A stretch of DNA of 22,162 nt from CAXSDR01 sp964236445 (GTDB lineage: Bacteria; Actinomycetota; Actinomycetes; Motilibacterales; Motilibacteraceae), in the NCBI GenBank assembly GCA_964236445.1, contig CAXSDR010000060.1, forward strand, positions 1 to 22,162, written 5' to 3'. Position 1 is the first letter of the stretch, and each line of letters begins with the position of its first letter. Positions 7,682-17,970 of this stretch are shown here, one piece after another. Both the position numbers and the translations under genes were made by a program. A model generated the notes under the pieces. It made no database searches. It saw nothing but the letters and a program-made list of their open reading frames with translations, and was not told the DNA's origin.

Positions 7682-9756
7682 TTTCCGATCCCTAGCAGGT
7701 TGCCGACCACGAGGTCGATGAGCTTGATACCGATGAACGGGGTGACGATGCCGCCCAACCCATAGATGGTCAGGTTGCGTCGAAGCATCTGCGAAGCCGA
7801 GCTGGGCGTGTAGCGGACGCCGCGGAGCGCCAGAGGAATCAGCCCGACGATGACGAGTGCGTTGAAGATGACCGCCGAGAGGATGGCCGACTCAGGGGTC
7901 GCGAGGCGCATGACGTTGAGTCGGTCGAGACCGACGTAGACTCCCGCGAACATCGCCGGGATAATGGCGAAATACTTCGCGACATCGTTCGCGATCGAGA
8001 AGGTCGTCAGTGAGCCACGGGTGATCAGGAGCTGCTTCCCGATCGCGACGATCTCGATCAGCTTCGTCGGGTTGCTGTCGAGGTCGACCATGTTGCCGGC
8101 CTCTTTGGCTGCTGATGTTCCGGTGTTCATCGCCACGCCGACATCGGCCTGAGCCAGGGCCGGCGCGTCGTTGGTGCCGTCGCCGGTCATCGCCACGAGC
8201 TTGCCGCCCGCCTGTTCAGCCTTGATGAACGCCATCTTGTCCTCTGGCGTCGCCTCGGCCAGGAAGTCGTCGACCCCGGCTTCCTGGGCGATCGCTTTCG
8301 CAGTCAGCGGATTGTCACCCGTGATCATCACTGTTCGGATGCCCATGCGGCGGAGCTCGTCGAACCGCTCTCGCATGCCAGGCTTGACGACGTCCTTCAG
8401 CGCGATGACGCCCAGCGAACGGGCCGGGTTCTGACCGTCGTAGGTGGCAACGAGCAGCGGTGTGCCGCCGGCAGCCGAGATGGACCGGACGATGTCGTCG
8501 ACCTCCTCGACGGACCGACCGCCACGCTCGGCAACCCAGGCCTGCACAGTCGCCGCAGCGCCTTTGCGGACCTGCGTGCCGGAACTCGTATCGGCACCAC
8601 TCATGCGCGTCTGCGCGGTGAACGGCACGAACTGCAGGTTTCGGCGCGCGGCAGGGTCGATCTCGCCCAAGCCGAAGTTCTCGCGGGCCAGCGTGAGGAC
8701 GGAGCGACCTTCAGGTGTCTCGTCTGCCAGGGAGGCGAGCTGGGCCGCGATGGCGAGATCGGTCACGGAGACCCCGGGAACGGGCAGCAGGTCGGTGGCC
8801 TGCCGGTTGCCGAGCGTGATGGTTCCGGTCTTGTCCAACAGCAGCGTGTTGACGTCACCTGCGGCCTCCACGGCCCGTCCGCTCATCGCCAGCACGTTGC
8901 GCTGCACGAGCCGGTCCATGCCGGCGATGCCGATCGCCGAGAGCAGGGCGCCGATGGTGGTGGGAATGAGGCACACCAGCAGAGCCGACAGGATGATCAG
9001 CGACTGTGCCGCGCCTGCATAGCGGGCCAGCGGCTGCAGTGACGCGACCGCCAGGAGGAAGATGACGGTCAAGGAAGCGAGCAGGATGTTGAGCGCGATC
9101 TCGTTCGGCGTCTTCTGGCGGGAGGCGCCCTCGACCAGGGCGATCATGCGGTCGACGAACGTCTCCCCGGGCTTCGACGTGATCTTCACCACGATGCGGT
9201 CGGACAGCACCCGGGTGCCGCCGGTGACCGAGGAGCGGTCGCCGCCCGACTCGCGGATGACCGGAGCCGATTCGCCGGTGATAGCCGACTCGTCGACGCT
9301 GGCGATCCCCTCGATCACGTCACCGTCGCCGGGAATGACCTCCCCCGCGTTGACGACCACCCGGTCTCCCAGGCGGAGCAGGTTCGCTGGCACCTGCTGC
9401 TCGACACCGTCCTCGCCCAACCGTCGTGCGACGGTCTCCGTGCGCGTACGCCGCAGACTCTCGGCTTGGGCCTTGCCTCGGCCCTCTGCCACTGCCTCGG
9501 CAAGATTGGCGAAGACGACGGTGAGCCAGAGCCACACGGCGATGGAGAACGCGAAGACGCTCGGGTCGCGGAATGCGAGGACGGTCGTCAGGACCGACCC
9601 GACCTCGACGACGAACATGACCGGGTTGTGCACCATGGTCCTGGGGTCGAGCTTGGCGAATGCGCCCGGCAGCGAACGCAAGAGCTGAACCGGGTCGAGT
9701 ACCCCGGCCTTCGGCGCCATGGTCGAAGCGGTCAGCTCAGGAGATGCGGTGGTCAT
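7678..9756 (-). CDS. kdpB: Potassium-transporting P-type ATPase subunit KdpB
   Basis: KdpB is the P-type ATPase subunit that energises K+ uptake through KdpA. The 692-aa product carries the signature motifs in order: SAITGESAPV (actuator domain), LLLDKTGTIT with phosphorylated Asp308, MITGDNPLTAKAIA and MTGDGTNDAPAL (hinge), plus about seven membrane segments. No key residue is missing and length matches the family. The ATG start overlaps the kdpA stop by 1 nt (TGATG), and the stop overlaps the kdpC start. Confidence 0.98.
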   Translation of the reverse strand: MTTASPELTASTMAPKAGVLDPVQLLRSLPGAFAKLDPRTMVHNPVMFVVEVGSVLTTVLAFRDPSVFAFSIAVWLWLTVVFANLAEAVAEGRGKAQAESLRRTRTETVARRLGEDGVEQQVPANLLRLGDRVVVNAGEVIPGDGDVIEGIASVDESAITGESAPVIRESGGDRSSVTGGTRVLSDRIVVKITSKPGETFVDRMIALVEGASRQKTPNEIALNILLASLTVIFLLAVASLQPLARYAGAAQSLIILSALLVCLIPTTIGALLSAIGIAGMDRLVQRNVLAMSGRAVEAAGDVNTLLLDKTGTITLGNRQATDLLPVPGVSVTDLAIAAQLASLADETPEGRSVLTLARENFGLGEIDPAARRNLQFVPFTAQTRMSGADTSSGTQVRKGAAATVQAWVAERGGRSVEEVDDIVRSISAAGGTPLLVATYDGQNPARSLGVIALKDVVKPGMRERFDELRRMGIRTVMITGDNPLTAKAIAQEAGVDDFLAEATPEDKMAFIKAEQAGGKLVAMTGDGTNDAPALAQADVGVAMNTGTSAAKEAGNMVDLDSNPTKLIEIVAIGKQLLITRGSLTTFSIANDVAKYFAIIPAMFAGVYVGLDRLNVMRLATPESAILSAVIFNALVIVGLIPLALRGVRYTPSSASQMLRRNLTIYGLGGIVTPFIGIKLIDLVVGNLLGIGK

Positions 9757-11414
9757 CAGAGTCCTTCCGCGAGAGGCCCGAGCGCGAGCGCGGGGAAGTA
9801 GGTGAGCCCGGTCACGATGACGAGGACTCCGACGAGCAGGATGACGAAGAGAGGCTTATGCGTGGGCAGCGTGCCGGATGACTCGGCCACCGGCGCTTGG
9901 CGGGCCAGTGATCCGGCGAGGCCCAGAGCGAAGATCATGGGCAGGAAGCGACCGAAGATCATGCACAGTCCGAGGGCGGTGTTGCCGAAGGTCGTTCCCG
10001 TGGTGATACCCGCGAATGCGCTTCCGTTGTTGTTTGCTGCGGAGGTGAAGGCGTAGAGGGCTTCCGAGTAGCCGTGAGCCCCCGGGTTGTTGAACCCCGC
10101 CCGAAAAGATGACAGAGACATCGCCGTGGCAAGGCCGACGAGCAGCGCCGCAGGGGTCGAGAGGTAGTACAGCGCGACGAACTTGACCTCCCGCGCGCCG
10201 ATCTTCTTGCGGAGATACTCAGGCGTCCGCCCCACCATGAGACCGGCGACGAAGACGGAGAGCGTGGCGATGATCAGGATTCCGTAGAGACCGGACCCCA
10301 CTCCACCCGGCGTCATCTCCCCGAACATCATGTTCAGGATCAGCATGCCGCCGCCGATCGCGCTGTAGCTGTCATGGAAGGAGTCGACGGCTCCGGTCGA
10401 GGTGTTCGTCGTCGCGGTAGCGAACAGCGAGGATTGTCCTGGGCCGAACCGGACCTCCTTGCCCTCCATCGCCGAGCCGACCGCCTGGCCGACCGTGCCC
10501 ACGTGCGCCAGCTCGAAGCCCGTGGTGACGGCGAGTGAGACACCGAAGATGACTGTCATCGCGGCGAGGATGGCATAGCCCTGACGCTTGTCGCGGATCA
10601 TCGTGCCGAAGGTCCGCGTGAGGCAGACAGGAATCAGCAGCAGCAGCAAGATCTGCAGGTAGTTCGTGAAGGGGTTGGGGTTCTCGAACGGGTGCGCGGA
10701 GTTGGCGTTGAAGAAGCCACCACCATTGGTGCCCAGTTGCTTGATCGCTTCCTGGCTCGCGATCGGGCCGCCGATGATCGTCTGGCTTCCGCCGGCGAGC
10801 GTGGCATGGACGTCGCTGCCAGCGAAGTTCTGCACGACCCCCGCGCCGACGAAGAGGATCGCCACGACGAACGACAGGGGGAGCAGGATTCGTACGACGC
10901 CGCGCGTCACATCGACCCAGAAGTTGCCGATGCGGTCGGTCCCGCTTCGTGCGAAGCCCCTGACGAGGGCGATCGCGACGGCGAGCCCGACGGCGGCACT
11001 GAGGAAGTTCTGCACGGCCAGGCCCAGCATCTGACTCAGATGACTCATCGTCGACTCGCCGGCGTATGACTGCCAGTTCGTGTTGGTGACGAAGGACGTC
11101 GCCGTCTCGAACGCCTGGCTGGGCGAGACTGCGCTCCTGCCGATCGACAGGGGAAGCTTGTCCTGAAAGCGAAGCAGCAGATAGAGCGCTATGACACCGA
11201 GGAACGAGAACGCCAGGAGACTGCGAAGGTAGGAGGACCATGTCTGGTCTGCCTCGCCGTCGACGCCGCACACCCGGTAGAACGCCTTCTCGACCCGCAA
11301 GTGCTTCGTGGTCGTGAACGTACGTGCCATGTAGTCGCCCAGGGGGACGTAGGCGACCGCGAGACTGACGACCAGCAGCAGCAGAGCCGCGGAGAATGCC
11401 GTTGTCTCGTTCAC
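9756..11414 (-). CDS. kdpA: Potassium-binding subunit KdpA
   Basis: KdpA is the channel-like K+-selective subunit of KdpFABC, related to the SKT transporters. The 552-aa product is strongly hydrophobic with about ten membrane segments. It carries the filter-type repeats, for example QLGTNGGGFFNANSAHPFEN and TSAANNNGSAFAG. It starts at GTG 11414, whose first base is also the last base of the kdpF TAG stop, and ends in an overlap with kdpB. The tight stacking suggests coordinated translation of the subunits. Confidence 0.97.
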   Translation of the reverse strand: MNETTAFSAALLLLVVSLAVAYVPLGDYMARTFTTTKHLRVEKAFYRVCGVDGEADQTWSSYLRSLLAFSFLGVIALYLLLRFQDKLPLSIGRSAVSPSQAFETATSFVTNTNWQSYAGESTMSHLSQMLGLAVQNFLSAAVGLAVAIALVRGFARSGTDRIGNFWVDVTRGVVRILLPLSFVVAILFVGAGVVQNFAGSDVHATLAGGSQTIIGGPIASQEAIKQLGTNGGGFFNANSAHPFENPNPFTNYLQILLLLLIPVCLTRTFGTMIRDKRQGYAILAAMTVIFGVSLAVTTGFELAHVGTVGQAVGSAMEGKEVRFGPGQSSLFATATTNTSTGAVDSFHDSYSAIGGGMLILNMMFGEMTPGGVGSGLYGILIIATLSVFVAGLMVGRTPEYLRKKIGAREVKFVALYYLSTPAALLVGLATAMSLSSFRAGFNNPGAHGYSEALYAFTSAANNNGSAFAGITTGTTFGNTALGLCMIFGRFLPMIFALGLAGSLARQAPVAESSGTLPTHKPLFVILLVGVLVIVTGLTYFPALALGPLAEGL

Positions 11415-11503
11415 TAGAAGCGCTCCGGCATCAGCAGGGCGACCAGCAGGAAGACGATCAGCAGGATCGACAGTACGCCGCCGATCGCATCATCAACCGT
11501 CAT
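11414..11503 (-). CDS. kdpF: KdpF, small membrane subunit of the Kdp complex (29 aa)
   Basis: KdpF is a single-helix peptide that stabilises the KdpABC complex. The 29-residue product begins MTVDDAIGGVLSI, continues as one hydrophobic helix and ends LLMPERF, the conserved KdpF ending (P-E-R/K-F). Its TAG stop shares one base with the kdpA GTG start. Its ATG overlaps the stop of the upstream micro-ORF in ATGA. The position directly before kdpA and the C-terminal motif make the identification secure despite the size. Confidence 0.93.
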   Translation of the reverse strand: MTVDDAIGGVLSILLIVFLLVALLMPERF

Positions 11504-11583
11504 AGCCGCTCGCTTCCCTTCGCTGTCAGAGCGAAGACGACGAACGAAGCCACGCACAGGCTCAGATAGATGAGGTCTCTCAT
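11500..11583 (-). CDS. 27-aa membrane micro-protein at the head of the kdp operon
   Basis: This small frame begins MRDLIYLSLCVASFVV, is one predicted membrane helix, and ends TAKGSERL. Coding evidence: a purine-rich site (GGAAAGG) lies 6 nt before the ATG, the stop overlaps the kdpF start by 4 nt (ATGA), and hydrophobic residues form one unbroken helix with a charged end. It is the first frame after the kdp promoter candidate. I recall similar single-helix peptides ending in -ERL or -DRL just upstream of kdpF in other actinobacteria, but cannot check this here. It may be an additional Kdp subunit, or a leader peptide that sets kdpF translation. Confidence 0.72.
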   Translation of the reverse strand: MRDLIYLSLCVASFVVFALTAKGSERL

Positions 11584-11629
11584 GGGGCGCCTTTCCGGAT
11601 CTGACGCGCCGTTGCGGAGCGCCAGGTCC

Positions 11630-11682
11630 GTTGTAGACCCGCCGCACGCTCCTCGACCAGGTCGTTAACGCGGCGCTAACGC
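11630..11682 (-). promoter_or_regulatory. Candidate kdp promoter with tandem response-regulator boxes
   Basis: On the minus strand a tandem GCGTTAGC / GCGTTAAC occurs, the two copies starting 11 bp apart (plus-strand 11664-11671 and 11675-11682). About 29 bp downstream is a -10-like TACAAC (11630-11635) without a recognisable -35, as is typical of activated promoters. Transcription would begin roughly 40 nt before the micro-ORF. One-helical-turn direct repeats are the usual target type of OmpR-family regulators, so KdpE is the natural candidate. This is inference from spacing and position only. Confidence 0.5.
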
Positions 11683-11781
11683 CCCTGCGGACGATCTGAA
11701 CGCGTTGTTGACGGCTGTCGGGCAGCGCCGACCGATGGCGACTGTGGTCGAGTCGGCCTACCGACGCGAAAAAGCTCGAAG

Positions 11782-11811
11782 TTGAGCGGAACACGCTCAA
11801 TCTGCTAGACG
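11782..11811 (+). promoter_or_regulatory. HspR operator (HAIR-like) overlapping the clpB promoter
   Basis: A perfect inverted repeat TTGAGC-N7-GCTCAA occupies 11782-11800. The published HAIR consensus is CTTGAGT-N7-ACTCAAG, so both the core and the 7-nt spacer match. The left arm doubles as a plausible -35 (TTGAGC), with a -10-like TAGACG at 11806-11811 and an 18-nt spacer. A repressor bound here would block the promoter. The clpB start codon follows about 45 nt later. Confidence 0.82.
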
Positions 11812-11854
11812 TTGCTCTCGCTGAAGCCCTCCGCACTAGTCCGGGAGCGAACTC

Positions 11855-14436
<2,582 letters not shown>

Positions 14437-14440
<4 letters not shown>

Positions 14441-14491
14441 CGGCACCGTCGTCAGTGGCAACCGGTCACACACGTCCCCAGACCGGGGTGT
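14437..14491. terminator. Possible terminator region between convergent clpB and marR
   Basis: A perfect 6-bp hairpin, CTGACG-N7-CGTCAG, spans 14437-14455 and includes the clpB stop codon. A second, imperfect C-rich/G-rich stem (CCCC AGACC GGGG core) lies at 14476-14488. Neither is followed by a T-run, so the call rests on the position between converging genes. Confidence 0.3.
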
Positions 14492-14510
14492 CAGACCTCA
14501 CGGCGGCTGG

Positions 14511-14945
14511 TCAACCCTCGTCCACCAACGCCTCGAGAGCCGGCAGCGCTGCGATGAGTGCCGCGCGCTGATGGGCGTCGAGACGCTCCATGCGCAGTGA
14601 CAGCGACTCCGTGTATTTCGCCCGCACCTGGGCGAGCAGCGCGTGCCCGGCCGGGGTGACGTGCACGAGGGTCGACCTCGCGTCGTTGGGGTCGACGCTG
14701 CGGTGGATGACACCGCGTTCGTCCAACGCGACGAGGGCTCGGCTCATCGTGGGGGCACTCACGCCTTCGAGCCGCGCCAGCTCGGAGAGCCGCAGCGGCT
14801 CGTGCTGCTCGATGTTGAGCAGTGCTGCCAGTGGTAGCGGAGGGAGGTCACCCGTGGCGTCGGCGCGAAGCCGGCGATGAAGCCGGGCCACCGCGACCCT
14901 GAGCCGGGCCGCGGTGTCGTTGTCGACGACAGAAGTCTGCTTCAC
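14511..14945 (-). CDS. MarR-family transcriptional regulator
   Basis: This is a small winged-helix regulator of the MarR family, which usually binds palindromes as a dimer and releases DNA when a phenolic or drug-like ligand binds. The 144-aa product has the recognition region LSELARLEGVSAPTMSRALVALDERGVIHRS and the wing VDPNDARSTLVHVTPAGHALL, with helical ends for dimerisation. The GTG start at 14945 is chosen because it overlaps the exporter stop in GTGA; longer extensions would run into the exporter gene in another frame. It is the second gene of the exporter operon and probably controls it from the palindrome at 16764-16785. Confidence 0.9.
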   Translation of the reverse strand: MKQTSVVDNDTAARLRVAVARLHRRLRADATGDLPPLPLAALLNIEQHEPLRLSELARLEGVSAPTMSRALVALDERGVIHRSVDPNDARSTLVHVTPAGHALLAQVRAKYTESLSLRMERLDAHQRAALIAALPALEALVDEG

Positions 14946-16741
14946 CGAACCACCGTACGCAGGTCGTCGGCGAACACGCCCTCCGCGCCACCGCCCTCGG
15001 CCGCCATGATCCCCGAGACCTGCGACACCTCGTGATCTGCGTCGGGCTGCACTCGCGCGTTGCCCCGAAGCAGCGACGTCACGACCGTGGCGAGCGACAT
15101 GAGGGTGGCGAGGGAGAACACCACGATCAGCCCGTGATGGAACGGCGTGCTCAGCAGGTCGGGGAAGAACTGCTTGCCCGTGAGCCCGCTCACGTTGGCG
15201 GCAGGCAGCTTCGTCAGCTCGCCGGTCGGGCCGAGAAGTGCGGCGATCGGGTTGTAGCCCAGGAACGCGGCGAAGACCGTGCCGACCGGCGGGAGGTCCG
15301 CGATGTTGTTCGCCGTCGCGGCCGAGACGCCCTGGCCGGTGAGTCCTGTCCGGAGCGCACCCGGCAGCGAGCCCGAGAGCCCTGTGATGAGCAGCGAGAA
15401 GAACACGCCGATCGAGAGCACCATGCCGGAGTTCATCGCGGTGGAAACCATCCCTGCGGCAGCACCCCGCTGGTGCGCCGGGACGGCATTCATGACGGCA
15501 GTCGTGTTGGGTGCGGTGAACAGACCGGCACCTGCGCCGTTGAGTGCGATGAGAGCCGCGAACGCCCAGAAGTTGAAGTCGATCGGCAGCAGCATGAGCC
15601 CGACGAACGAGAGCGTCATCACCAGCATCCCGCCGACCGTGAACGAGCGGGCACCGTAGCGGTCCGAGAAATAGCCCGACAGTGGCCCCGCGACCAGGAA
15701 ACCGACGGTCAGCGGCAGCAGGTAGATGCCGGCCCACAGCGGAGTCTGCTCATAGCTGTAGCCGTGCAGCGGCAGCCAGATTCCCTGCAGCCAGATGATC
15801 AGCATGAACTGCAGGCCACCCCGCGCGATCGCCGAGAGCAGCACGCCCGTTGCGCCGGTCCACACCGGCCGCAGGCGGAACAGGCCGAGGTTGAACATCG
15901 GCTGGTCGACCGCGCCCTCGATCGCCAGGAAGGCTCCGAGCAGCACGACTCCGCCGACGAGGCCGGCGAGCACCCACGGGTTGGTCCAACCCTCGGAGTG
16001 ACCACCGTAGGGCTGGATCCCGTAGGTGATGCCGGCGAGCAGCACGGTCAGTCCCGCGGCGAAGGTGATGTTGCCCCACCAGTCGATGCGGCCCGCGCGA
16101 CGCTGCGAGGTCTCGCGAAGGCTGTGGTAGGCCCAGACCGTTCCGAGGATGCCGAGCGGAACGCTCACCCAGAAAACTGCGCGCCAGTGCCACTGCGAGA
16201 GCAGGCCGCCGATGACGAGGCCGAGGAAAGAGCCCGCGATGCCGGCGACCTGGTTGATGCCGAGTGCCATTCCGCGCCGCTCGGCGGGAAAGGCGTCGGT
16301 CAGAATCGCGGTGGAGTTGGCCATGAGCATCGCCCCACCGACGCCTTGCACGAGCCGGAAGCCGATGATCCAGAGTGCAGCAGCGCCCTTGTCGAGGGGG
16401 CACAGCGCGAGTGCGACGGACGCGGCGGCGAACACCGCAAAGCCGGTGTTGTAGATCCGCACCCGGCCATAGATGTCACCGAGTCGGCCGAGCGTCACCA
16501 CGAGGACCGCCGTGACCAGCATGTATCCCATGAGCATCCACAGCAGATAGCTGACGTTGCCAGCTGCGAGCGGGTCCAGGTGGATTCCTCGGAAGATCGC
16601 AGGCAAGGAGATCAGGACGATGGAGGAGTTCGTCGTCGCCATCAACACACCGAGGGTGGTGTTGCTCAGCGCCAGCCACGGATAGGGCACGCGGGAGTGG
16701 CGGGAGGTGGTGGGGGCGACAGAGGTGACGGTCTCGGGCAC
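14942..16741 (-). CDS. DHA2-family MFS drug exporter, 14 membrane segments
   Basis: This is a proton-driven multidrug efflux protein of the major facilitator superfamily, acting in the cytoplasmic membrane. The 599-aa product has an N-terminal MFS half with the loop motif LGRLGDIYGRVRIYN, motif C-like GINQVAGIAGSFLGLVIGG, and WHWRAVFWVSVPLGI, which is typical of the EmrB/QacA branch. Length and hydrophobic segments fit 14 helices. It has a large extracytoplasmic loop between the last two helices (about 490-550) and a polar cytoplasmic C-terminus. It starts at GTG 16741 and shares GTGA with marR. The substrate cannot be predicted. Confidence 0.92.
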   Translation of the reverse strand: MPETVTSVAPTTSRHSRVPYPWLALSNTTLGVLMATTNSSIVLISLPAIFRGIHLDPLAAGNVSYLLWMLMGYMLVTAVLVVTLGRLGDIYGRVRIYNTGFAVFAAASVALALCPLDKGAAALWIIGFRLVQGVGGAMLMANSTAILTDAFPAERRGMALGINQVAGIAGSFLGLVIGGLLSQWHWRAVFWVSVPLGILGTVWAYHSLRETSQRRAGRIDWWGNITFAAGLTVLLAGITYGIQPYGGHSEGWTNPWVLAGLVGGVVLLGAFLAIEGAVDQPMFNLGLFRLRPVWTGATGVLLSAIARGGLQFMLIIWLQGIWLPLHGYSYEQTPLWAGIYLLPLTVGFLVAGPLSGYFSDRYGARSFTVGGMLVMTLSFVGLMLLPIDFNFWAFAALIALNGAGAGLFTAPNTTAVMNAVPAHQRGAAAGMVSTAMNSGMVLSIGVFFSLLITGLSGSLPGALRTGLTGQGVSAATANNIADLPPVGTVFAAFLGYNPIAALLGPTGELTKLPAANVSGLTGKQFFPDLLSTPFHHGLIVVFSLATLMSLATVVTSLLRGNARVQPDADHEVSQVSGIMAAEGGGAEGVFADDLRTVVR

Positions 16742-16763
16742 GAGGGCTCCAGACAGAAGATGC

Positions 16764-16809
16764 TTAGTTGACGTGTGCTAACTATACCGGCGGTGGCCTT
16801 GCTTGTCAG
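16764..16809 (-). promoter_or_regulatory. Promoter of the exporter-marR operon with overlapping operator palindrome
   Basis: On the minus strand a near-consensus promoter reads CTGACA-N17-TATAGT (-35 at 16804-16809, -10 at 16781-16786). Overlapping the -10 and the expected start site is an inverted repeat TAGTT-N10-AACTA (16765-16784). This AT-rich palindrome stands out in GC-rich DNA and is the expected type of site for the MarR encoded by the same operon. The -35 overlaps the stop codon of the gene upstream. Confidence 0.75.
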
Positions 16810-17579
16810 GTGGCTGCACCGGAACGCGCGAGCACGGCCGTACGCCGGGCGGCCTCCGCCAGCCCGCCCCGCTCGTCCAGCCAGCCACCGACGACCCCCA
16901 CCACCGGCAGGTTGCCGAGGACGCGATAGCGCCACTTCCCGCGCGGGCGCTCGTCGAACAGCGAGTTGAGCCCGAGCAGGACCTTGGCCAGCGCCCAGAG
17001 GACACCGACACCGCGACGCAACAGTGAGCGCTCCTCGTCGACGTCCGGCGCCACTTCCGGTGCCGCGGGCAGCTTCACCAGTGAGACCCGCGGCACCGCG
17101 ACCGCCTCGCGCGGCAGCGTGCGACCGAAGACCACCTGCGCCATGAGCGGGACCCAGTCGGCCGGGTCGGTGACCTCGAACTCGTTGGCGACGGCGCACA
17201 CGACGAGGCACTGAGCGGATGCACCGAGCGCCGGCTGCAACGGCAGGCGGTCGGCGAGCGGGCCGAAGAAATGCGGTGCGGCGACGGGGAGCGCGAGGAC
17301 GCGGCTGACGTAGACGCTCCACCAGGTCGCTCTGGGCTCTGGCGGCAGATCGGGCCATTCGGGCGAGCCCGGATGCGCGTGGCCGAGCACCCGGTGGAGC
17401 ACCTCGTAGCGGGCGCGCGGCCCTAACGAGGCGTGGTCGCCGCGTAGCGCGGTGCTCGACCCGGCCCAGCCGAGCATCGCCGCGGGGTCCGCAAGCACTC
17501 GCGCGCACACGGCGGCCACCCGCTCCAACGTGCCCGTCAGCTGCGCATCACTGATCAATCGCTCCATTCGGCCTAGCAT
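16806..17579 (-). CDS. Protein of unknown function, 257 aa
   Basis: I do not recognise this protein. It is mostly alpha-helical and soluble in appearance, with several Trp-containing segments (PRATWWSVYVSRVLALPV, DPADWVPLMAQVVFGRTLP) and a conserved-looking central part (CLVVCAVANEFEVT). A moderately hydrophobic stretch (GVGVLWALAKVLLGLNSLF) is followed by a basic segment (RPRGKWRYRVLGNLPVVG) and an Ala/Arg-rich end. There is no signal peptide. The ATG at 17579 is preferred because AAAGGG lies just upstream; ATG 17567 is an alternative. It is transcribed divergently from the zinc-ribbon gene with a 79-bp gap. Coding is supported by the codon pattern and by the lack of a better frame on either strand. 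Confidence 0.75.
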   Translation of the reverse strand: MLGRMERLISDAQLTGTLERVAAVCARVLADPAAMLGWAGSSTALRGDHASLGPRARYEVLHRVLGHAHPGSPEWPDLPPEPRATWWSVYVSRVLALPVAAPHFFGPLADRLPLQPALGASAQCLVVCAVANEFEVTDPADWVPLMAQVVFGRTLPREAVAVPRVSLVKLPAAPEVAPDVDEERSLLRRGVGVLWALAKVLLGLNSLFDERPRGKWRYRVLGNLPVVGVVGGWLDERGGLAEAARRTAVLARSGAAT

Positions 17580-17658
17580 GCCGCCCTTTGCATGCGGTAA
17601 TGAAACGGTCACTTTCCGCCATTTTGCGGTTGTCGTACCGCCACGAGGGAGGCGCCCC

Positions 17659-17961
17659 ATGGGTCGTCCGCGCAAGAAGCCCGTTGCCGCCACGCCGCAG
17701 GCGCCAGTGCCCGGCCCCGACGACCCGCGTCAGTGCCCGCACTGCGGGAGCAACAGGCTCACCCACGTCCGCATCGACCTGACCGACGGCAGCAGCTCGA
17801 CGATGATCAGCTGCACGGCCTGCGACCGCCGCTCGTGGTGGTCGGGCTCGAGCTGGCTCGATCTTCAGGACGTCGTCAACCGGGTCACCAAGCCGGGCGC
17901 CGCGGGCATCGACGTACGCGAGACCAAGGTCGCGCGCAACGCACCGAAGGTGCCCGAATAG
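17659..17961 (+). CDS. Small zinc-ribbon protein, 100 aa
   Basis: This is a 100-residue protein with a basic, proline-rich start (MGRPRKKPVAATPQAPVPGP) and a four-cysteine zinc ribbon: Cys26 and Cys29 in QCPHCG, Cys52 and Cys55 in SCTACD. The fold resembles TFIIS/RPB9-type ribbons. A Trp-rich stretch (RRSWWSGSSWLDLQDVV) follows. Such small ribbons bind nucleic acid or protein partners, but the specific role is unknown. A clear GAGGGAGG site precedes the ATG. The stop lies 9 bp before the end of the convergent MNIO-operon gene. Confidence 0.85.
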   Translation: MGRPRKKPVAATPQAPVPGPDDPRQCPHCGSNRLTHVRIDLTDGSSSTMISCTACDRRSWWSGSSWLDLQDVVNRVTKPGAAGIDVRETKVARNAPKVPE

Positions 17962-17970
17962 TCTGCACGC

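Noticed and set aside
14946..15737. N-terminal extension of the MarR gene into the exporter gene
   Set aside because: The added residues have no MarR-like sequence and lie over the exporter. The GTG at 14945 in a GTGA overlap explains the start.
15032..16771. A 579-codon plus-strand frame opposite the MFS exporter
   Set aside because: Extremely rich in Arg, Glu, His and Gln, the typical reverse image of hydrophobic membrane-protein codons.
17580..17693. Upstream extension of the 257-aa protein to an ATG at 17693
   Set aside because: It would overlap the start and ribosome site of the divergent zinc-ribbon gene. A ribosome site supports ATG 17579.
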